NCBI GenBank assembly: GCA_963995525.1
Contig: OZ023210.1
Coordinates: 26,077,116-26,141,115 of the forward strand
Direction of reading: 5' to 3'
Length of the DNA stretch: 64,000 nucleotides
Source of the DNA: Escarpia spicata
Taxonomy: Eukaryota > Annelida > Polychaeta > Sabellida > Siboglinidae
In this document: positions 27,585-40,400 of the stretch, in pieces
How the letters are laid out: every line of letters starts with the position of its first letter
How positions within the stretch are numbered: position 1 is the first letter of the stretch
Translations under genes and position numbers: made by a program
The notes under the pieces: model-generated
What the model was told of the DNA's origin: nothing
The model's database searches: none
What the model saw: only the letters and a program-made list of their open reading frames with translations

Positions 27585-30500
27585 ATGGCGGTGTATGACG
27601 AAAATCACAAGGGATACCGCGTCTTTATTGGCGACCTGGGCACTAAAGTGTTCAAATATGAATTACAGAAGGAATTTGAATATCATGGGGAAGTAAAGGA
27701 CGTTTGGCTAGCGAGGTAGGCGTTTGTTTTGCTTTTGCTTTAACAGCTGCACGCTGCTAAAAATGACGCCGCTCGGTTTTTAGGACTGACACGATCAGCA
27801 GTCGGCACTCGATCGATCGTATTGATTTTCAGTTTATTGCAAAATGAATAACTAAGATAACATGAAAATCGTTATACCCAATAAGCTATGGTTTCTAAAT
27901 TGACACCACAGGCACAGCATTAGTATTATAATGCTGTTGTCTAAGAACAGGCTCCCACAACATGTGGTAAATGCCAAGACCGTCACACAATTTAAGGCCA
28001 TACTCGACAAGCACTGGAATAGCCTAGGATATGGGCACCAACAAAGGCCAATGGCTTAAATCAGCCCATTAACCTGTAAGTGTAAGTGTAATACTTGAGA
28101 TCTGTGAACTGTACTTTTAAAAATGACTGACACACACAGTGACACTGACAGTGACAGCAATCTCAATGGCAATGTCAATCAATGATGAATGAATTGGCCT
28201 AGTCCCTAGGCCTAGATTCTAGAACTAGAATGTAGATGTAAAAACCTACAATTGTTTTGCTTTTGGTCCCAGTGTACATAATTGACAGACTCCATAATCC
28301 ATTTCACGTATGAGCCCACAAGGGTACATTACTGCAACAAATCTACTTGAAAACAATTGTAAATTATGCCTATGCCTATGGCTATGGCTATGCCTATGCC
28401 TATGGCTATGCCTATGCCTATGCTATGGCTATGCCATGGCTATGCGTTAGTTAATAAAACAAACCATTTGCAACTACAATCAAGAATATTATTCTAGTAG
28501 TTTACTACAGTAACCTTGTTGAAGCTACAGCCTATTGGCTATTACAGGATGTTTCATTGTGTAAGTTGTTACCGGATTCATTTAGATTCATAATTGCAAA
28601 CTTGTATTAATATTATGGTCTTGTCATGTCAGTTAATTTTGTTGATAACCATGCCAATAATATAAACATGCCATTTAAAAAAAACTCTGAATACACATTT
28701 GCAAAAGATATCATATTGTAACTCCCTACCACTTATTTGTCTCATGTTATGCAAATAAATGGTCAGAAAAGTTGGTTTTAGTAAAAAATACATAAAGTTT
28801 CTCTATCAGGATTTTGCATGCTAATGGTTAATAACCATTGAAAAAAACCTGTTGATGCACATGACGTAATTGCCTTGGGATGTCACGCTGAATTCTCATA
28901 AGTCTTACACAGAGACCAGCAGCTAGATCTAACGAGATTCAAATCGATGCATTTTGGAATGGGTCAAACAACGACCTGGTAACTATATCGGTACTTGTGT
29001 GAATCCTGCACTTATTGTCTTGAACAGAGCCAAAAATATCACAGGAAGATTGTAGCTGCTTTCTCTGTGGATCACTTGTTGCCCTCTTGAATTTCATTGG
29101 CTTCACTGATCTTCCTTCACCAAAAGATGTTCTCTCTGGCCATGTCTGGTGAACACTGTGGCATCTTTAGCCATGATTGACTCTGTGTTTTCCTACAGGT
29201 GTGAGTGGGGCTATTCCTATTCCTGTGCTCTTTGAGTCTGGCCCCCAGTGATCTGCTGGTTTCGCCTACGTGTTGGTCTGATGACAGTTTGGACATGTTA
29301 TTTCACATAAAAAACCAAGAACAACATGTGCTAGAGGGTGATATACAAAATAGCATGTCCAGGCAATACATACAGGTCTTGTGTACATCGAAAACATCGT
29401 ATCTTTAGAGTGTTAATTTGTTTTCAAAATAATTGGTTGCATGTGAAATAATTAAAAAGTTGTAGGCCCTAGCAGACCATAAGTAATAAACACCCTTTGA
29501 ATTTTGAAACAACGGTAATAAAATAAACAGCAACCAACATTTCATCCTCTAGTGCCACATCTGCACTAGTATCTGATATTTTGCTTTTAGTTTATGCCAC
29601 AACATAGATGTATGTGTTACTTTTGCAGAAATCCACCTGGCTTTGCCTTTGTTGTTTTCAAATTCGAAGATGATGCCAATAATGCAGTAAGAAAACTAAA
29701 CGGAAGGTAAGTCTGATATCATAATTAGTGTAGGTAGTTTTCCAGCTTCATTTTGTGTAATGTAGGCCTGTAGTCCTTAATGTGGACTACATAAAATAAC
29801 CATTGTTTCAGTGATTAGTTATTATTACATCTTGCTATTCTCTCAGGACATTAAACTTAATCCATTATGATAACCAAGTTTGAGGTCCCTCAAGCCTGGC
29901 TTAAAGTTGCTTTCTGAGTTAAATTACCATTTTCACTGTTTTCAGAAAGTGTATGTACAACATGAACAATATTTCCTTTTTTAGTCGTTTGGGCCAAAGG
30001 TCCAACAGACTAATGCCATCACTCTCTGTCTGCCATTAGCTGCCATATCTCAGAAACCGTTCAGTAACTTTTTCTCTAATTTTGCATAGACGAATCTTAG
30101 TGTACTGCCACTATGCACAAGGAATCTGTATTTGATTGAATCATTTTAAGGGCACCTAATGGCCCCCAAAAAGGACCCCAAAACTGGTAATTGTTCACAT
30201 TCAAAAACTCTTCAGTAACTTTGTCTCTAATTTTGCATAGACATTTCATGTGGTAGTGCTACTATACTCAAGAAATCTGTATTTGATTGAATAATTCTAA
30301 GGGCACCTAATGGCCTCCCCAAAAGGACCCCAAAAGTGGTAATTTTTTATTTTTTTACCTAATTTTCAAAAACACTTCAGCAGAAACGCCTATTTATAAC
30401 TGGCTGGCTAGACATTGTCACACAGCTAATCCCTTTTCTTACAACATCTGTCACATGCGGAGTCTGTGTCTTGCATGGATCAGAGGTTGTCTTTTCTGTT

Positions 30501-33500
30501 ATTTCAAAAATTGTTTTTCTCTAATTTTGTATAGACATTTCTTAGGGTAGTGTAACTTCACACAAGAAATTTGTATTTGATTGAATCATTCTAAGGGCAC
30601 CTCAGGGCCTCCCAAAAAGCTAAATGTTCACATGTTGTCTGTTTCTGCCTGGACTAGGTTGGCAGAGTGCCAATTGATTGTGTATTACATCCCCCACCCC
30701 ACTGTGGAGCTAACATTCTCTGCCTGCTATTGTTTTATAGCAACTGTGACAAATCTGTAATTGGTCACTGGCAGAGGCTTGTGTCAAGAGACAGCATTAA
30801 TCCACTAGACCCCTGTTAAACTGGACAGTTGCATGTAGGTTTTAAGCTGTGTCAAACAGTGGGCTGTAACTAATGTGTAATGGGAATCCCTACTGCACTG
30901 GTAGAACCTGAGGAACTTTAAAACAACAGTAGACATAATTATCAATGCAATATAAAGATATGACCTAGGATTAAAATAAAATAATATATAAAGTAAAATA
31001 ACATTGGTATACTCGAAAAGGTTAAAGCATATTTAGCCAAAAATTATATGGAATATTATTCAGATGTTTTACTATACATGTTGCAGCTATTCCGCCACTC
31101 CAGTTATATCAGCGTTATATTGTTACTGTCATTACTACTGTTTTAAGTCAAAATGCATGTACCTTGTTAACAAATAAAGTCTTATCGTTGTTCATCTCTT
31201 TCTTCTTCCCATTCTGGGGAAGGGTCCTAGGGGCAAAATGAGAACAGATAATGCGTGTGCATTTTCTTAAACAACGTTTCACTAACTCTCCTGCAAGGTT
31301 TCTACCACTGGAAATCGACCTAAATAGCAGAATATCTGGATAAAATCCGACAGTATTTTTTAATAACACATTAACTAATATATACAATATTCACGAAATG
31401 GTCTACTCAAATACTTTATTTCCAGGTGTATCTTCACTGGCATATAGTCAAGAGAGCTACTAAACGTGTCAACACTTTACTTCCATCATAACTCTTAATG
31501 ATCTGTAACTATGATTCACTAAAAAACATTTCATTAATAATTACAAACTCACAATATATAGTCCAAAGGACTTCAGTGCCTCTTGGCCCATTTTTATAAT
31601 ACATACTATCATACATGTCACTTCAATTATTTGTTATGTTCTGTTATCCATGGTGTGGGACTTACGATTTGATGCTGTCAGAAAAAAATCCAGAGCCAAT
31701 AGTCACAAGATTCAATTGATATGACGTGGTTGCCAACTGCAGTATAAGCCATTTCAAGCTGCCCTCTTCTGATATCTATCCACAATAGCGTCATTACGCA
31801 TTAGTATCTATTCTGTTCAATAGATCATGCAGGGAATTGATTAATACTTTCCCCAGTGTAGAAAAAGGGAGACCTCCACTTTTCATGAAGAGGGAATAAC
31901 GTATGCTCTGTTTGAGAGAGCGTCCCCTAATTGCCTGGATACACTGACACTTTTTAGCACTTTTTGTCAGTCAGCGTAATACACTGCGGTCAGAGGGAGT
32001 AGGTTTGGCCTGGTGCCAGTGTATCCCAGCCTTTACACGTTGTCTGCGTGACTGTGTTTGTAGAATCGTGTGCAGACGTCGCGTGCGTGTGGAGCATGCA
32101 CTGCCGTATGGAGAGAAACGTTTCCCGAACAGGGAGCCTGCCCGTCGAAGTAGCTGGTCTACGTCGGTCAAGCCAATGTACAGGTACTAGCAATACACTC
32201 TTAGCAAGTTAGCATTATTAAACTTGAGCTCACATTGGATTACAATCTCTCTCTTCACTGGGCGTCTGTCGTTACAGGTCAGTGAAACCATTACTTTTTT
32301 ACAATTGATCATACCTATGATAGTGAAAGTACAGTTATTTCTTGTAAATAAATGCAGTTGTTTTTATCTTACAAGGGAGTTTAAAAAGGCCAATTCAAGA
32401 GTTTCTGGATGTGTCCATACTTTCTGCCCAAGTCCAGCCAATTTTTGTGAGCTTTTGTAGTTATGTACATGCTCGGCATTGGCCATTGTGATAACAGTTC
32501 GCAACACACTGTGTGTCTTATACAATTGACCTACCCATCACGTGACCTGTTGCCTAGCAAAAAATCCGTCAAGCAATCAAAAAGTAGACGCCGAACATGT
32601 GGTGCGTTCGTGGATTCCGTCGTATATTTTCTTGAAATTCTGGCCACAAAAGTGTTTCTCTGCATCATAAACAAAGTTTTTAAAGTGACAATTGTACATT
32701 TGCTTTATGATACGTCATGCAACTATAGTAATGCAATTCATGTATATGACCGTTATCAACATTGGTGGCAAAGACGGATCTTGACAGAGATCACACGCAA
32801 AATTTAGATTGTGACATAGGAAATCCATGACATACTGGATGCATCAGTTGTACCTACTTATGTAAATCAACATCAGATGTCTTCGTGTTTGTGTACATTA
32901 GCCGCAGAGCATGCACAACAGTAAGCATTCATTCTCAATTTCATGACATTAGGGGCTATCATCTACTCAAAATGCTCTTTATGCAATAAAAACGATTTTT
33001 GTATAAGTTTGGTGATGCATTTTTGCCAAATGTTGTTGCGTTTACTTGTTTGTTTCATAATTGTTCCATTTACCTTTCGTCGTATGTAAGTTGTAAGTAT
33101 TTATGACCAGTGCGCTATGCAAATGTGTAGGTGATCCTAGACTATCACATTTCAGTCAAACTTGCAGTGCGAACTGCTGATAAGTTTGAAAACTTATTTT
33201 GTTATTTAAGGTAATAGGGGTGTGATGGGTACTGTCCTGCGTGAGTGCTTTCATAGTTGCCAGGAAATGTATGTAAACTTTGTACTTATTAATAATTATA
33301 ATTTTACATATCCTCAATTGTACGGACAATGTTTATCACGACACCTGAATGATTACGTAGTTTCTAGGGTGGGGTCATGTGGTTTATGTTGGCTATTGTT
33401 TAAATGATGTCCATTATGTCAGCGAGACATCCTCTGTACTGACCCAACTTGGCCAAGATGCTTTGTCACCGTGAGTTGTCTCCATTTCCAGTGGTCATGA

Positions 33501-34378
33501 GGAGTTTGGTTTCATGCTCGGAAACATGATATGGGCATTTCCAGTGGTTTGTTGTCCAGGGATCATGGGTGTTGCAGGAAACATATACAACATCCAGTCT
33601 TACTATCAATTATGACATGTAGTAAATAATCAAATGGTTACCATGACTTTATCAAATGCAAAACTTTTGATGTTCACTAAATGTTAAATTTAACAATTGA
33701 TGTAATAGTTCGTATATAATTGCCCAATTTCTCCTTGACTGATGCTAAACATGTCCGTGACTGGTTACAGCTAGTCAACTACTTTTAAGCATTAGTATTA
33801 TAATTATTAGTAATGTTGAATTTACTTTTGTTTGTGGATTCCAGGATTTTTTTACATGTGGAATTATTTAGTTTAGAGGTGTCTTAAGATAATTAAGAGT
33901 TATTAACTATGATGTGGAATGCAGAATAGAATTATTACAGTGGACATTTAGTAAATTAGGCAATTTTACTGGCAAGAAGATTAGCAATATTTAGAGGATT
34001 TCATGTTGCTCAGTTAGCTTGACCACTTATCCTTAGAGAGGTTCGCAGGAAGTCCATTTTACAAGAACATGTCCGGCCAACGCCTCTTGCATGCCCTCCC
34101 TTGTTTCTCCATGGGTACAACTGATTCTCTTGCGACTGTTTCTACCACCGCAGCCTCCCGATTCTTCTACTGTAACCACGGTAACCCACATTATCAACAC
34201 ACACCTACTCCGTGTGACATCACAGCGGCACTGACCAATCAGGATCCTCTCGCCACCGTCAACGTCCCATCGCTACCAACCATCACAACGGCCCAATATC
34301 GACCAATCACGGTCCTGGGTTGGTTCCATTTCCCCGAGAGAGAGGGTGAACAAATATATTCTTCACCAGCATCAGCCA

Positions 34379-34420
<42 letters not shown>

Positions 34421-37400
34421 AGCAACTACTACTACCACTACTAGGGGGTAACTGTGAGGTCAACATCTCTGTTGACCCACTAGGTAAATATCTTCCGTCT
34501 TTGACATGTTTTAAAGGCTGCATGACCCTCGCCATATCACCCATGCGTTTACGCTGCATTTCGTTGAACTGCAAGTGTCTTGCTTGCAGTCCAAGTGTGT
34601 AGTGCATCGCTTAAAGTTAACTAACGGCTGCTAAAAAAAGCAACTGCAATGTTTTTGTGACTTTAACAGCTGTAGTATGTCACACTACCACACTATGTTC
34701 CAATGCTCAGTGGAGATGACCAGTACTTGGTAGTTAAGTACTTATTATTATTTCTTCCATCCTGCTTTGGTGTCAGAAATAATGTTCATCTTGGTGAGAA
34801 TGCTGCTGTTATTCTTGTTACACTTGTTGAAACTCTTATTAAATGAATCATAATAAATCTTCACTGCAGCGTTAAGCATGTTGACGCACATACAAGGCTT
34901 TCAACTTTCATTGACAGTACGTTTGATTCAGAAAGTTCTATATTGCCCGCAGATTTAAATTATTTAATCAAACTGTTGATGTGTTGTAACTTGTAACTTG
35001 CTGTGGTGTAAGTAGGATCATTTCAGCAGCTACCTGGTAAGTGTTTGCCTATTGTTCCTGTCGTGACAACACCTCTTCGACTATTCACTGAGAAAAAGCC
35101 ATTGACAGGACAAACGCAGCGCAGTAAAAACAGGTGCTTTTTGTATAAATAGATTTGACTGAACAAGATGTGTTATCTGTGCTGATGTGGGCAGTCAGCA
35201 CTATGTCCTACTTAGCTAAGTCAGCTGTCCTACTTAAGTTCTTCATTTATTCTCAGTGTCTATACTTCAGTCACTAGGGAATGTATGAAAGAAAAGCATA
35301 GAGTCGTCCAGCTACCATTGTGTTGGAACAATGTGGTTTCCCTACTGATTTGCATAGGCAGAACAGTCTATAAATCTGTTTAAAATTCTGCTGTACTGGA
35401 GTAAACGTTCAGATTCTGTGTCACATAAACAACTGCTTACAGTTTGTTGACAACTGTGGTATTCTTCCATGTTGTGTTTTTCTTGCATACTGCGTGTTAG
35501 TGCAGAAGTCATTTTGCAGGAAGCACACATAATATGCTAGGAAACATACACAGGAAAGGACTTAACTGGATTTCTGAGAGAGAGACCTTGGTTCTGAAAA
35601 ATGCATAAACAAGTGTGGTTTAAAAGAAGAGATGAGGATATTAAGAGGATATCTGATTTAAGTGTTTGCTATAATGAATGGTCATGGAAGTATGGATATC
35701 TAGAAGATTTTTAAAATAAATATTGTACACTTAATGTATGGAAGGTACAAGACCACAAACATTAGAGGACACACAATAGACAGATGGTCTTGATGGTTAG
35801 TGAAAACTACACCAACTATGCAAACCATAAACACAATTGTATCACATTTACTATAAGATATAGTGACAGGGTTGAGCTATTGTTTGATGTACACTGTAAA
35901 TGCCAATTATTCATGTGTCGGATGGTGAGATTAAGCAGCACTAGATAGTGTGCATGCACACACACATACAGTCCAGTCCACATGTGCATGGGCACACACA
36001 CATACAATCCAGTCCAAATGTGCATGGGCACACACACACAATCCAGTCCAGATGTGCATGGGCACACACACATACAATCCAGTCCAGATGTGCATGGGCA
36101 CACACATACAATCCAGTCCAAATGTGCATGGGCACACACACATACAATCCAGTCCAGATGTGCATGGGCACACACATACAATCCAGTCCAAATGTGCATG
36201 GGCACACACACATACAATCCAGTCCAGATGTGCATGGGCACACACATACAATCCAGTCCAGATGTGCATGGGCACACACATATAATCCAGTCCAAATGTG
36301 CATGGGCACACACATACAATCCAGTCCAAATGTGCATGGGCACACACACATACAATCCAGTCCAAATGTGCATGGGCACACACATACAATCCAGTCCAGA
36401 TGTGCATGGGCACACACATATAATCCAGTCCAAATGTGCATGGGCACACACACATACAATCCAGTCCAGATGTACATGGGCACACACATACAATCCAGTC
36501 CAGATGTGCATGGGCACACACATACAATCCAGTCCAAATGTGCACGGGCACACACACATACAATCCAGTCCAAATGTGCATGGGCACACACACATACAAT
36601 CCAGTCCAAATGTGCATGGGCACACACATACAATCCAGTCCAAATGTGCATGGGCACACACACATACAATCCAGTCCAAATGTGCATGGGCACACACATA
36701 TAATCCAGTCCAAATGTGCATGGGCACACACATACAAACCAGTCCACATGTGCATGGGCACACACACATACAATCCAGTCCAAATGTGCATGGGCACACA
36801 CACATACAATCCAGTCCAAATGTGCATGGGCACACACACATACAATTCAGTCCAAATGTGCATGGGCACACACACATACAATCCAGTCCAAATGTGCATG
36901 GGCACACACACATACAATCCAGTCCAAATGTGCATGGGCACACACACATACAATCCAGTCCAAATGTGCATGGGCACACACACATACAATCCAGTCCAAA
37001 TGTGCATGGGCACACACCTACAATCCAGTCCAAATGTGCACGGGCACACACACATACAATCCAGTCCAGATGTGCATGGGCCTACATATATACAATCCAG
37101 TCCAAATGTGCATGGGGACCTACACATCCAGTCCAAATGTGCATGGGCACACACATACAATCCAGTCTAAATGTGCATGGGCACACACACACAATCCAGT
37201 CCAGATGTGCATGGGCACACACACATACAATCCAGTCCAGATGTGCATGGGCACACACATACAATCCAGTCCAGATGTGCATGGGCACACACACATACAA
37301 TCCAGTCCAAATGTGCATGGGCACACACATACAATCCAGTCCAAATGTGCATGGGCACACACACATACAATCCAGTCCAGATGTGCATGGGCACACACAT

Positions 37401-40400
37401 ACAATCCAGTCCAAATGTGCATGGGCACACACACATACAATCCAGTCCAGATGTGCATGGGCACACACATACAATCCAGTCCAGATGTGCATGGGCACAC
37501 ACATACAATCCAGTCCAAATGTGCATGGGCACACACACATACAATCCAGTCCAAATGTGCATGGGCACATACACATACAATCCAGTCCAAATGTGCATGG
37601 GCACACACATACAATCCAATCCAGATGTGCATGGGCACACACACATACAATCCAGTCCAGATGTGCATGGGGACCTACACATCCAGTCCAAATGTGCATG
37701 GGCACACACATACAATCCAGTCCAAATGTGCATGGGCACACACACACAATCCAGTCCAGATGTGCATGGGCACACACACATACAATCCAGTCCAGATGTG
37801 CATGGGCACACACATACAATCCAGTCCAGATGTGCATGGGCACACACACATACAATCCAGTCCAAATGTGCATGGGCACACACATACAATCCAGTCCAAA
37901 TGTGCATGGGCACACACACATACAATCCAGTCCAGATGTGCATGGGCACACACATACAATCCAGTCCAAATGTGCATGGGCACACACACACATACAATCC
38001 AGTCCAGATGTGCATGGGCACACACATACAATCCAGTCCAGATGTGCATGGGCACACACATACAATCCAGTCCAAATGTGCATGGGCACACACACATACA
38101 ATCCAGTCCAAATGTGCATGGGCACATACACATACAATCCAGTCCAAATGTGCATGGGCACACACATACAATCCAATCCAGATGTGCATGGGCACACACA
38201 CATACAATCCAGTCCAGATGTGCATGGGCACACACATACAATCCAGTCCAAATGTGCATGGGCACACACATACAATCCAGTCCAAATGTGCATGGGCACA
38301 CACATACAATCCAGTCCAAATGTGCATGGGCACACACACATACAATCCAGTCCAGATGTGCATGGGCACACACATACAATCCAGTCCACATGTGCATGGG
38401 CACACACATACAATCCAATCCAGATGTGCATGGGCACACACATATATAATCCAGTCTAGATGTGCATGGGCACACACACATATAATCCAGTCCAAATGTG
38501 CATGGGCACACACACATATAATCCAGTCCAAATGTGCATGGGCACACACATATAATCCAGTCCAAATGTGCATGGGCACACACACATATAATCCAGTCCA
38601 GATGTGCATGGGCACACACACACATATAATCCAGTCCAGATGTGCATGGGCACACACACATACAATCCAGTCCAAATGTGCATGGGCACACACACATACA
38701 ATCTAGTCCAGATGTGCATGGGCACACGCACATACAATCCAGTCCAGATGTGCATGGGCACACACATACAATCCAGTCCAAATGTGCATGCACACACACA
38801 TACAATCCAGTCCAGAAGTGTATGGGCACACACATACAATCCAGTCCAAATGTGCATGCACACACACATACAATCCAGTCCAGATGTGCATGGGCACACA
38901 CATACAATCCAGTCCAAATGTGCATGCACACACACATACAGTCCAGTCCAGATGTGCATGGGCACACACATACAATCCAGTCCAGATGTGCATGGGCACA
39001 CACATACAATACAGTCCAGATGTGCATGCACACACACATACAATCAAGTCCAAATGTGCATGGGCACACACACATACAATCGAGTCCAAATGTGCATGGG
39101 CACACACACACACATTCAATCCAGTCCAGATGTGCATGGGCACACACATACAATCCAGTCCAGATGTGCATGGGCACACACATACAATCCAGTCCACATG
39201 TGCATGGGCACACACACATACAATACAGTCCAAATGTGCATGGGCACACACACATATAATCCAGTCCAAATGTGCATGGGCACACACACATACAAACCAG
39301 TCCACATGTGCATGGGCACACACACATACAATCCAGTCCAAATGTGCATGGGCACACACACATACAATCCAGTCCAAATGTGCATGGGCACACACACATA
39401 CAATCCAGTCCAAATGTGCATGGGCACACACACATACAATCCAGTCCAAATGTGCATGGGCACACACATACAATCCAGTCCAAATGTGCACGGGCACACA
39501 CACATACAATCCAGTCCAAATGTGCATGGGCACACACACATACAATCCAGTCCAAATGTGCATGGGCACACACACATACAATCCAGTCCAAATGTGCATG
39601 GGCACACACACATACAATCCAGTCCAAATGTGCATGGGCACACATACAATCCAGTCCAAATGTGCATACACACACACATACAATCCAGTCCAGATGTGCA
39701 TGGGCACACACATACAATCCAGTCCAAATGTGCATGGGCACACACACATACAATCCAGTCCAGATGTGCATGCACACACACATACAATCCAGTCCAGATG
39801 TGCATGGGCACACACATACAATCCAGTCCAAATGTGCATGGGCACAAACACACATACAATCCAGTCCAGATGTGCATGGGCACACACATACAATACAGTC
39901 CAAATGTGCATGGGCACACACACATACAATCCAGTCCAAATGTGCATGGGCACACACACATACAATCCAGTCCAGATGTGCATGGGCACACACATACAAT
40001 CCAGTCCAAATGTGCATGGGCACTCACACATACAATCCAGTCCAAATGTGCATGGGCACACACACATACAATCCAGTCCAGATGTGCATGGGCACACACA
40101 TACAATCCAGTCCAGATGTGCATGGGCACACACATACAATCCAGTCCACATGTGCATGGGCACACACACATACAATACAGTCCAAATGTGCATGGGCACA
40201 CACATATAATCCAGTCCAAATGTGCATGGGCACACACACATATAATCCAGTCCAGATGTGCATGGGCACACACACACATATAATCCAGTCCAGATGTGCA
40301 TGGGCACACACACATACAATCCAGTCCAAATGTGCATGGGCACACACATACAATCCAATCCAGATGTGCATGGGCACACACATATAATCCAGTCTAGATG

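Noticed and set aside
34069..34607. Leucine-rich (plus) and serine-rich (minus) frames
   Set aside because: Both are driven by the (CTA)n repeat. No splice context links them to the SR gene.
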